From Panopea generosa (lineage: Eukaryota; Mollusca; Bivalvia; Adapedonta; Hiatellidae): a stretch of DNA of 64,000 nt. The stretch lies in assembly GCA_029582155.1 (NCBI GenBank), contig CM055909.1:50487818-50551817 (forward strand), given 5' to 3'. The notes under the pieces were generated by a model. It made no database searches. It saw nothing but the letters and a program-made list of their open reading frames with translations, and had not been told where the DNA came from. This document shows, piece by piece, positions 56,815 through 64,000 of the stretch (the stretch's first letter is position 1; each line of letters starts with the position of its first letter). The position numbers and the translations under genes were made by a program.

Positions 56815-57164
56815 CTGCAGCTATTGTCACACTGCAATGTCACCCTAGCTTCTTTAGATATATCTTTGATGATCATTCCACAGTAATGTCACCCTCTCTA
56901 CCATTAATATGTCTCTGTCACTATTTTATAGCAATGTGCATATTTCTGTTTCTCATTCCACTGAGCAATGTAACCCACCTCGGTAAGTTTATCAATCTAA
57001 TTCTTATTCTACAGCAATGTTGCCCTCTATACAAAGTATACATAATCTAATTCTTATTCTACAGCAATGTTGCCCTCTTTACAAAGTATACATAATCTAA
57101 TTCTCATTCTACAGCAATGTTGCCCTTTTTACAAAGTATACATAATCTTATTCTTATTTTACAG
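56815..57164 (+). repeat. Tandem copies of the 57165 splice acceptor, exact 50-bp period
   Basis: TTCTTATTCTACAGCAATGT occurs with AG at 57014, 57064 and 57114 (the last with TTCTCATT), each 50 bp apart. The real acceptor AG is at 57164 (TTCTTATTTTACAGCAATGT). Older diverged copies run upstream (CCACAGTAATGTCACCC near 56880, TTTATAGCAATGTGC near 56927, GAGCAATGTAACCC near 56965). Confidence 0.92.
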
Positions 57165-57281
57165 CAATGTCTCCCACCAATATTGGTTCCACCAACAGCA
57201 TTACCATAACATCTAGTTCAGTAGTTACCCCACCTGGTCGTGATATCACAACAACTGTGCGACTTCGAAACAAACCAGAGA
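57165..57281 (+). CDS. ARHGAP21/23-like: RhoGAP21/23-like gene, linker exon
   Basis: The acceptor is TATTTTACAG ending at 57164 and the donor is GTGAGT at 57282. The carried G plus CA makes Ala, then MSPTNIGSTNSITITSSSV and further to VRLRNKPE, ending one base into a codon (39 codons). It is more low-complexity Ser/Thr linker upstream of the PH domain. Three further copies of the acceptor with the first exon bases lie exactly 50, 100 and 150 bp upstream. I chose the last one because the others run into stops. The phases to both neighbours agree. Confidence 0.87.
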
Positions 57282-57309
57282 GTGAGTATGAAGCATGGTT
57301 GTTGTTATA

Positions 57310-57530
57310 AAGTCTTTTACAGGTCACTTACCTTTCATCACTGAGGTTGTAGGTTTGAGTCTTGTTTGGTCCAAAAGCTTTATGTGAGAAAGTTTGCCAG
57401 TTATATGTTGAAGTAGTGGTTATACTCAGATTCATTCTGAGGCCTTCTTCCACCAGTAAATCTGGATATGTCGTATATAAACTGTCATGTGTAGGAAATG
57501 GTGGTAAACCTCATTCAAGAAAAAACAATG
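57310..57530 (+). mobile_element. SINE-C copy
   Basis: GTCACTTACCTTTCATCACT, GAGGTTGTAGGTTTGAG, TTGGTCCAAAAGC, AAAGTTTGCCAGTTATATG and GGCCTTCTTCCACCAGTAAA. Confidence 0.8.
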
Positions 57531-57837
57531 ACAGCAATCTTGGCTTTCTCAATGGGAGTCGAACTCTTGAGTTCATTGGTGTGCTCCCATTGGCCTTTGC
57601 AGTGTAATTAATAGTTAATTGTTCATTTGAATTAAGACTTTAAATCATAAATTGTTTCAAACTTACATAGTCCATTGGTCATTATATAAAGTTTATGTAA
57701 TGAACAAATACTTCTGAGTAATATATGCAACACAAAGTAAAAATATAAAGGGAGACCACTTCAGTTGTTAAAGCATAATCTTACAAGTAAGAGTTGTCTT
57801 TCCTAAATTGCAATATATTTTACCTTTCTGTTGTCAG

Positions 57838-57961
57838 TTTCTGCAGAAGATTATGAGACAAAACTCCATCGACGGACCTCTTATCTCATGGCAACAGCGA
57901 AGGACAGGTCAGCAGTCAGCTTGACAATGTCACCCAACTCAGCAGTGGCACTGGACCCGAA
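57838..57961 (+). CDS. ARHGAP21/23-like: RhoGAP21/23-like gene, pre-PH exon
   Basis: The acceptor is TCTGTTGTCAG ending at 57837 and the donor is GTAAGC at 57962. The carried A plus TT makes Ile, then SAEDYETKLHRRTSYLMATA and further to VALDP, leaving two bases (AA). The RRTSYLMAT stretch resembles the conserved short block just before the PH domain of ARHGAP21/23. I judge this from family memory, not from an alignment. A basic motif (HRRTS) offers a kinase-site-like sequence. It connects through a 437-bp intron to the next exon. Confidence 0.88.
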
Positions 57962-58398
57962 GTAAGCAATATTTGGATTATATTGTTTTTGCTATTTACA
58001 TGCAGCTCCAACTGCCACATACAAGCTGCAAGATGGATCTGGGCTTGTTTTATATAAATCCATACATGACTCAAATCAGAGAACCCTTTTCATTATAACT
58101 GGGGGATCTTTGTGACTTAACTTTATTATAATGAATTATCTTAGTAATTAAGTGTAAATTTTGTAAGAAACGAAATATTTCCAATTTAGATAAGCAGTAA
58201 AGTCCTAATAACTGGCACTATGATTTTTTTAAGTAAAGCTAACATGTTTAGTGTTTGTATTTTTTGTTGTTCTTTTCTCTCGAAAAAAAATCATTAGATA
58301 ACTGAAGTGACAGATATTTTTAATTGTATAATTATTTTTCTTCACTAAACTTGTATATGTGATCAAACGTGTCAGTATAAAAATTTCTATTTTTGCAG

Positions 58399-58462
58399 CA
58401 CCCCTGCTACTCTCAGCAAACACAAGAGTATGAGAAAACTAAAGGATTTCTTTGGAGAAAAG
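58399..58462 (+). CDS. ARHGAP21/23-like: RhoGAP21/23-like gene, short RKLKDFFGEK exon
   Basis: A 64-nt exon with acceptor TATTTTTGCAG ending at 58398 and donor GTGAGC at 58463. AA carried over plus C makes Asn, then TPATLSKHKSMRKLKDFFGEK, ending in phase 0. The block MRKLKxFFGEK is a recognisable ARHGAP21/23 signature just upstream of the PH domain. It is short but well supported by both splice sites, both phases and the motif. Confidence 0.9.
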
Positions 58463-58634
58463 GTGAGCTGCAAATCCAGGGTCTTTGATTTACATGGTTA
58501 CACTTTGTAAATAGCATAGTAACAATTGTAAATTTGTTTTAGCTTGCTATTGGGTAACTCCACCAAACCCAAGTGTTCCTAAAAATAGTTTTTCTCAAAG
58601 TGGCATTTACTTATTGCCTTCAGGTATTGTACAT

Positions 58635-58775
58635 TTCATAAGTTATAGACTCCAGAGGTAGCAGGTTCGATACCAGACCTGGTGGCCTCACAAAAACAAC
58701 ACTTAAATACTGATACAGAGGACACAGATTTGAGAGCAGTCCATATAACCTCTCATATTAATTCACAATCAAGCT
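58635..58775 (+). mobile_element. SINE-D copy
   Basis: AGAGGTAGCAGGTTCGATACC has a good B-box (GGTTCGATACC). CAAAAACAACACTTAAATACTG and TGAGAGCAGTCCATATAACC (each quoted in part) follow as in the 63085 copy. Confidence 0.65.
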
Positions 58776-59043
58776 TAGGCATTAGTGTCAACCAAAAGAT
58801 ACAGAAAATAGCTTTTAGTGATTCTACAAAGCATTATTAGTAGGGTATATGCTTCCAGTTTGATTTTGCATGCACAGTTATTATTACAATTTATTATATA
58901 AAAAAATGTAATACCCTATTAGAAAATGTTTTGTTAAAAACAATACAGTACATGAAAGGAGGTGTGGTAAAAACATCTGAATGTACGCTTTTTTTCCGTA
59001 ATCTGTTTATTATGAGTTCTATAAGTATTTACGTTTATTACAG

Positions 59044-59163
59044 ACCCCTAAGATTGCAGAAGCTACTGAGAAGAGACATGATCCTGCTGGACCAGCAAGC
59101 CCCATGCAGCAGGTGACCAAAGAAGGAGGTTTAGGGGTCAAGATGGATATGATAGATGGAAAG
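59044..59163 (+). CDS. ARHGAP21/23-like: RhoGAP21/23-like gene, exon leading into PH domain
   Basis: A phase 0-0 exon of 40 codons. The acceptor is TTTATTACAG ending at 59043 and the donor is GTTTGT at 59164, a slightly weak donor. It encodes TPKIAEATEKRHDPAGPASP and then EGGLGVKMDMIDGK. The second half should be the first strand region of the PH domain (G-x-L-x-V-K), which continues directly in the next exon. PH domains of this family bind ARF1-GTP together with the adjoining helix (family knowledge for ARHGAP21). Confidence 0.87.
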
Positions 59164-59194
59164 GTTTGTATATACCTACGAATGTGTAGCTTGC

Positions 59195-59345
59195 CAATTT
59201 AAAGAACTGTCTTGTTGAAGGTTTTTACATAAATTAAACCAAGTAACTTTTTATAAAAAAACTTCCTTTTATTTAAATACATTCTGAGTTTTTCCTCCAA
59301 CAATAAAACTGGATGTTATATAAACCATAATTTCTGTTTTAAAAA
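59195..59345 (+). mobile_element. SINE-C 3' fragment
   Basis: CATTCTGAGTTTTTCCTCCA, ACAATAAAACTGGATG and TTATATAAACCATAATTTC match the SINE-C end. Confidence 0.5.
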
Positions 59346-59375
59346 AATCACAACATATTTAACAATGATTATGTC

Positions 59376-59570
59376 AGGTCAGGCCAGCTCTGTCGGTTAT
59401 GTGTCTGATGGCCAGTCCAGGGATTGCAAGATTGAATCCCTGTGTGACCACAGCCTCTGTAAAGATTGGCGATGAACATTGTTCTTGAATCTCCCATCTC
59501 TGAGTATGTGGGAAGGTGTGTCTGGTGCTTTCCAGGAATGGTGATTGGCTGAACTGACCACTGTTACATT
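59376..59570 (+). mobile_element. SINE-A variant, truncated
   Basis: GGTCAGGCCAGCTCTGTCGG, CCAGTCCAGGGATTGC and CCACAGCCTCTGTAAAGATTG. The body ends early at the (TGTC)n microsatellite. Confidence 0.65.
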
Positions 59571-59599
59571 ACTGAAGTTGGCACAAAGTCTATCAAGCA

Positions 59600-59600
<1 letters not shown>

Positions 59601-59672
<72 letters not shown>

Positions 59673-59673
59673 G
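59601..59673. repeat. (TGTC)18 microsatellite
   Basis: About 73 bp of perfect tetranucleotide repeat, likely length-polymorphic. Confidence 0.97.
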
Positions 59674-59914
59674 AGGGAATTTCTCATTTAACCCAGGTAG
59701 AGTCAGCAACTAAAAATGTTTCAAGTCATAAAACTCTTGTACTTTCATTATGATTATGATGTCTGGTAATTTTTAGAGACTTGTGCTCCCTGGATATAAA
59801 ATATGTTTTTATTTGATTAATACTGTCACGCTGTATTGCAATAAACAAAACTGTATTTTTTTGTATTAGTATTTATTGGCACACACTGTATTGAAGTACT
59901 GGTGTCATGTTACA

Positions 59915-60315
59915 GCCCTACCAGTAATACACCCTGGTATGTACCAGTAATACACCCTGGTATGTACCAGTAATACACCCTGGTATGTACCAGTAACACA
60001 CCCTGGTATGTACCAGTAATACACCCTGGTATGTACCAGTAATACACCCTGGTATGTACCAGTAATACACCCTGGTATGTACCAGTAATACACCCTGGTA
60101 TGTACCAGTAATACACCCTGGTATGTACCAGTAATACACCCTGGTATGTACCAGTAATACACCCTGGTATGTACCAGTAACACACCCTGGTATGTACCAG
60201 TAATACACCCTGGTATGTACCAGTAATACACCCTGGTATGTACCAGTAACACACCCTGGTATGTACCAGTAATACACCCTGGTATGTACCAGTAACACAC
60301 CCTGGTACGTACCAG
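59915..60315. repeat. 23-bp minisatellite, about 17 copies, next to the PH exon
   Basis: Units of CCAGTAATACACCCTGG and TATGTA, nearly identical (T/C variants only). Three unit lengths equal 69 bp with no stop, so all three minus frames are open for 114-137 codons. These are false proteins. The array ends about 60 bp before the 60379 acceptor. Confidence 0.96.
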
Positions 60316-60378
60316 CATACATCATCTGGTAAACTTCAAACTTATGACTTTTTTTTAATTACATGTATCTCTATTCAG

Positions 60379-60468
60379 AGAGCCAGTGACAGGTCCTGGC
60401 GCCCAGTCTGGGCCGTACTACGAGGTCATGCCTTGTATTTGTGTAAAGAGAAAAGGGATCCAGCAAAT
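60379..60468 (+). CDS. ARHGAP21/23-like: RhoGAP21/23-like gene, PH domain exon (partial domain)
   Basis: A phase 0-0 exon of 30 codons. The acceptor is CTCTATTCAG ending at 60378 and the donor is GTAAGT at 60469. It encodes RASDRSWRPVWAVLRGHALY and LCKEKRDPAN, the classic PH-domain beta-2/beta-3 signature (W..VWAVLRG..LYL.K). This is the last exon recognised. The remainder of the PH domain and the RhoGAP catalytic domain, with its arginine finger, must lie beyond the window, so catalysis cannot be judged here. A 23-bp tandem array ends about 60 bp upstream of the acceptor. Confidence 0.93.
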
Positions 60469-60499
60469 GTAAGTATAATTTAAATTTCTGATTTATGTT

Positions 60500-60770
60500 A
60501 TAGAGAGGTTGATTGATAGAATTGACAATGAATGTTGTCCATAGATAACATATAAACTGTGGGTTGGAATTCTTTCTTTCAGTCTCAAACTGAATGCTTG
60601 ATGATTGATATTGAGTCCCATTGTCAGTTGTACCACTGTTTCAAGTGGGAACGTTATCAATTGTGGAAATGGGTGTGCACGAGTACTGGTTAACCTTCCA
60701 GGAGCCCAGGAAAGAGTGGTTAGGTTAACTGATTGTCTGTTAGCCCTTGGTGGCATAGATATAACAGCCA
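60500..60770 (+). mobile_element. SINE-A, 5'-degenerate copy
   Basis: TTCAAGTGGGAACGTTATCA, GCACGAGTACTGGTTAACC and GTCTGTTAGCCCTTGGTGGC match the SINE-A body. The head is not recognisable. Confidence 0.7.
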
Positions 60771-60873
60771 AAAAATAAATACAAATAAATGCACGTTTTA
60801 ATTTGTATAACCTTCACACTGTAAGCCTTGTTCTTGGAAGTAACAAATAGATATAACAACACATTTCAGTTAA

Positions 60874-61089
60874 CCCTTTACTTCATATAGACACCTTTGG
60901 ACACCTCAAATACTGAAAGCATTAATTCACCAGTCATGGGTGAATTATGTTTATATTAACTGACAGAGTGGAAAACAGTGCAGGAAGTGTTCAGATTGCT
61001 TGATTACGAGCAATCTGAATTCTTCCTGCACTGTTTTCAAAGGCCTTCTGTGATTGGTGCGGGAAAACGCGTATCTATGGAGTAAAGGG
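60874..61089. mobile_element. piggyBac-type MITE (TTAA target site), copy 2
   Basis: CCCTTTACTTCATATAGAC starts the element and GAGTAAAGGG ends it, with TTAA at 60870-60873 and 61090-61093. Its inner hairpin (GAAAACAGTGCAGGAAG ... CTTCCTGCACTGTTTTC) matches copy 1. The two copies are in opposite orientation relative to their unique arms. Confidence 0.87.
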
Positions 61090-61093
61090 TTAA

Positions 61094-61744
61094 TGAACAT
61101 TGTAAGGGAACTTGGATCTTCTGATGGAGCATCACATATTAATTGCAATAAAAATTTTTAGTAAAGCTTAAACTATCAAGCCATTCTGAATATTTGTTTT
61201 TCTGCTGGCTCCCAGCACAGTGAGTCAGGGAGAAATTGGTAGTAAAACAATTTATTATTTGTTGTCTAATTCCGGTTTAAAATAAATAGATTAGTAATAT
61301 AAAAATATTTTTTTTATTAATCTTAAAAACTTAAAAAGCTCTTTAATGTTGTGCAATAGTGTCCATACCCAATTGTTGGTAAGATAATAGCCAATCAAAA
61401 GTTTAAATCATTGGCTGAAAAAAGGAAAACTACCTACCCTGGCATGTGCTGAAACTAGCAATAAACAAGTCATAATATCAAACCATTCAGTTTAAGTATA
61501 TGTTGTGAATTCTAAGTTCACTGTTCATCAATAATATTGTAGCTGCTGATAATAATATAAATCTACTGAGAGGCAAACATTGTAGACCTTATGTGGTCAG
61601 ACTGCGAAATAATGACTTCATTAATATTACTGAACTCAGGGATGATGTAAATATACTGACTGAGATTGTAGGCCCTGATCATATGACTTCAATGAACAAG
61701 ATCCACTTGCAAATTAAATATTGAAAAAGACGGAGTGGTTGTAT
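61094..61744. other. Intronic, nothing recognised
   Basis: Unique AT-rich sequence. No further PH or RhoGAP exon was found. Confidence 0.45.
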
Positions 61745-61905
61745 AGTGGACAAAGTGTTAGTTTATCATAACAGAGGTTGCTCATCTTCAGTTTGACACT
61801 ACACTCGGTACTGGTTCTGCCCTGGAAGTGAACTTGAGAGCGGTTCATATAAGCTCTGAGCTTTCTTTGCAATCCAGCTAAAATAAATTAGTATAAACTT
61901 TCTAT
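61745..61905 (+). mobile_element. SINE-D copy
   Basis: CAGAGGTTGCTCATCTTCAG, GGTACTGGTTCTGCCC, TTGAGAGCGGTTCATATAAG and CAGCTAAAATAAATTAG. Confidence 0.65.
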
Positions 61906-63084
61906 TCGAATTCTATCAGAATTTACATTGGTTGCTTCCCAGTCAGTCTATTTTATATTATTGCTGATTTTAATAATAAATAGAATGCTCTTAAAATGGG
62001 CTGTTATAGAGAAAGTTTGAAGAAGCTAAGGGTCAGTGTTGATTCTCATGGTTTATTTAGATGTTGTATTAACCTTGATGTTGTCGAACTCATTATTATT
62101 ATTATTACAGTATGTAGTACACGCTTTATCTGTAAAAGTGCGTGTAGGTAACTCCCAGGTGTGTATAGAGTGATTTCCCTTTGCATATAGTTTGTAGATT
62201 ATCTCCCCTGACCACTGATGTAGACTGGTATTCTTGTTTGCTGCAATTCTCTCCTTGCTTTCCTGTGCAGAAGTTCCTTGCCGCCATTCAATTAAAAATT
62301 GATGTAAATTATTGTGACTTTTTATCTTGTTGAAAATATTTCTCTTTGAAGATGATTAAATCTTGGAATGGATTGGATTTTATGAGATTAGATTAAATCC
62401 AATACAACAAATATAAAAAAAACACTATTTAATGGTGAGATTTATTATCAAAACTTGGAGATAGTGCTACAATGTTTCAGCTAGATGGCTAGAATAAGAA
62501 ATTAATGCTATAGGGATTGAAACATTAATAGTCATTAATGTTAATTAACATAGTAGTCATTGTGGAAAACAATGTTTTTTGCATGATGGCAGTTTGAATT
62601 CCTATAGCCATGTGATGTTTTGTTTTTGTCTTCAGGACATGTTATCATGTTGTTGTTTTCTTGTTATAATTATGTCATCTTTAAAGAGAAATTATCTTAA
62701 CAAGTTTATTTAAATTGAACAAAACAAAAAGTAATTAATGATCCGTGTACTGGCGTTTTTATAGTCTTGGCAGTCATTCATACTGACTTATAAGCCATTA
62801 TGTGAATTTATAACAAGACTGTGAGCTACTGTGGGACATTTGTCAAATTGTCACACGAAAAGAAAAAGCAGATATATCTTGTATTTGTATCTCACTGGTA
62901 AGGCTTTGCCTTGTTCCTATATATGTCCCTGGACAACACCCTGTTAATACTTTAAAATTGTCCTGAGTAATGTGTAATATTTTGTGCATCTACATACATA
63001 AACTGTAACATTGTATTTCGTAATTCTGGCCAGCCAATCGTTCTCCTGGTAGACTGTTACAGCTGTATGTTGATAAACATTACT
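61906..63084. other. Intronic, nothing recognised
   Basis: Unique AT-rich sequence. I looked specifically for the rest of the PH domain and found no exon-like stretch. Confidence 0.45.
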
Positions 63085-63260
63085 GTAACAAAGCAGGCTG
63101 GTAGTGTGGTGATAACTGTGTTGTCAGCTCATGTTAGAGGTTGCTGGTTTGATCCCCAGCTCAACCTGATACCTTTCAAAAACAACACTCAGTACTGGTT
63201 CTACCCAGGAAACTGACTTGAAAGTGGTTCAAATAAACTTGAGGCTTTTTCGCAATCGCC
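63085..63260 (+). mobile_element. SINE-D, full length
   Basis: A tRNA-like head (GGCTGGTAGTGTGGTGATAA, B-box GCTGGTTTGATCCCCAGC) is followed by AACACTCAGTACTGGTTC, TACCCAGGAAACTGAC and GTGGTTCAAATAAACTTG. Confidence 0.7.
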
Positions 63261-63369
63261 AAATCCACCTCGATCTCCTTTGTAAGTCATTTTCTTAAGA
63301 CAAAATTTATTAAAATTATATTAATTTAAAAGGGGTACTTGATGAAGATGTTGGGTTTAAGGGGTCTTT

Positions 63370-63510
63370 ACAAAATCACTTACCTACACCAGTTAGGGTC
63401 CAAAACTGCAAGTTATTACAGTAGGAGAGTGATTTGACCATGATTCATGAGTCTGAGGTCTGCATCCACCAATAAAACTGAATCTCATGTATTTAACGTT
63501 CATTGTTCAT
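63370..63510 (+). mobile_element. SINE-C fragment
   Basis: CACTTACCTACACCAGTTAG, TGCAAGTTATTACAG and GAGGTCTGCATCCACCAATA. Confidence 0.55.
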
Positions 63511-63639
63511 GATTTTTATTTCATTATTGTTTTCATTCAAACCCACATAAATGTTTTGTATCCAACCATATTTCTTCTGAATCCCAGCTTTGCTTTACAT
63601 AAGATAGAAGTAAAAGAAAGAAAAAGTGTGCATCTCAGA

Positions 63640-64000
63640 AGTCTATTATATGAAAAAGAGCTTTTAATGATCTAGAAATATTTTATATGTAAAAAAAAAA
63701 AGAGCTTTTAATGATCCACAAATATTTTATATGTAAAAAAGAGCTTTTAATGATCCAGAAATATTTTATATGTAAAAGAGAGCTTTTAATGATCCAGAAA
63801 TATAATGTATATATAGCAAAAGAGCTTTTAATGCTAATAAATATAATTGATAGTTTTATATAGAAAATGAGCTTTAATTCTTTCAGAAATATAGTTAAAA
63901 GTAGAAGAGCTTTTTTAAGTGCCAAGAAATTTAAAAGTTCATATATAGAAAAGCGACTTTTAATGCAGCAGCAATAAGTTTCCAACTAGAAGAGCTTTTT
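63640..64000. repeat. AT-rich minisatellite, about 40-bp unit, runs off the window
   Basis: Units of AAAGAGCTTTTAATGATCCA and GAAATATTTTATATGTAAA. About 9 copies, diverging to the right, with the last one cut by the window edge. The minus-strand 100-codon open frame is a repeat artefact. Confidence 0.88.

Noticed and set aside
59905-60325. Three overlapping minus-strand open frames of 114-137 codons
   Set aside because: A 23-bp repeat free of stops gives all three frames the same 23-residue period, so they are not genes.

Overview
The window is animal nuclear DNA, AT-rich, and most probably from a mollusc (bivalve-like). The evidence is GT-AG introns of up to about 26 kb, no compact operons, many tRNA-derived SINEs, foldback MITEs and very abundant minisatellites. 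Two tandem families, around 18.9 kb and 52.5-54.1 kb, look to me like repeats common in bivalve genomes. That species-level impression is from memory and was not checked by search.

One gene can be supported. It lies on the + strand and is the 5'/middle part of an ARHGAP21/ARHGAP23-type Rho GTPase-activating protein (PDZ-PH-RhoGAP family). Ten exons splice in phase without a break: 9180-9323, 35919-35955, 45581-45822, 49081-50866, 54568-54738, 57165-57281, 57838-57961, 58399-58462, 59044-59163 and 60379-60468. Together they make 2895 nt, or 965 codons. They encode a split PDZ domain, a long Ser-rich disordered region and the first part of the PH domain. The start codon exon lies upstream, or was not recognised. 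The rest of the PH domain and the RhoGAP domain lie beyond base 64000. A separate 27-codon ATG exon at 25559-25639 ending at a GTAAGT donor may be an alternative first exon.

Everything else is intron. By summing my coordinates, about 20.7 kb (roughly a third of the window) is tandem repeat with units of about 16-170 bp. These arrays have recognisable origins. Several are internal expansions of dispersed elements: SINE-B at 4.0-6.4 and 36.4-38.2 kb, SINE-C at 39.2-41.3 and 42.5-42.9 kb, and element E at 31.1-32.3 kb. Three others are expansions of this gene's own splice junctions: the PDZ-exon donor at 45.8-46.9 kb, the 54568 acceptor, and the 57165 acceptor.

The most unusual signal is at the PDZ exon. 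Its 5' splice site has been copied in a 27-bp register. The reading frame stays open and in phase, so five extra donors could add 18 to 54 residues after the PDZ domain.
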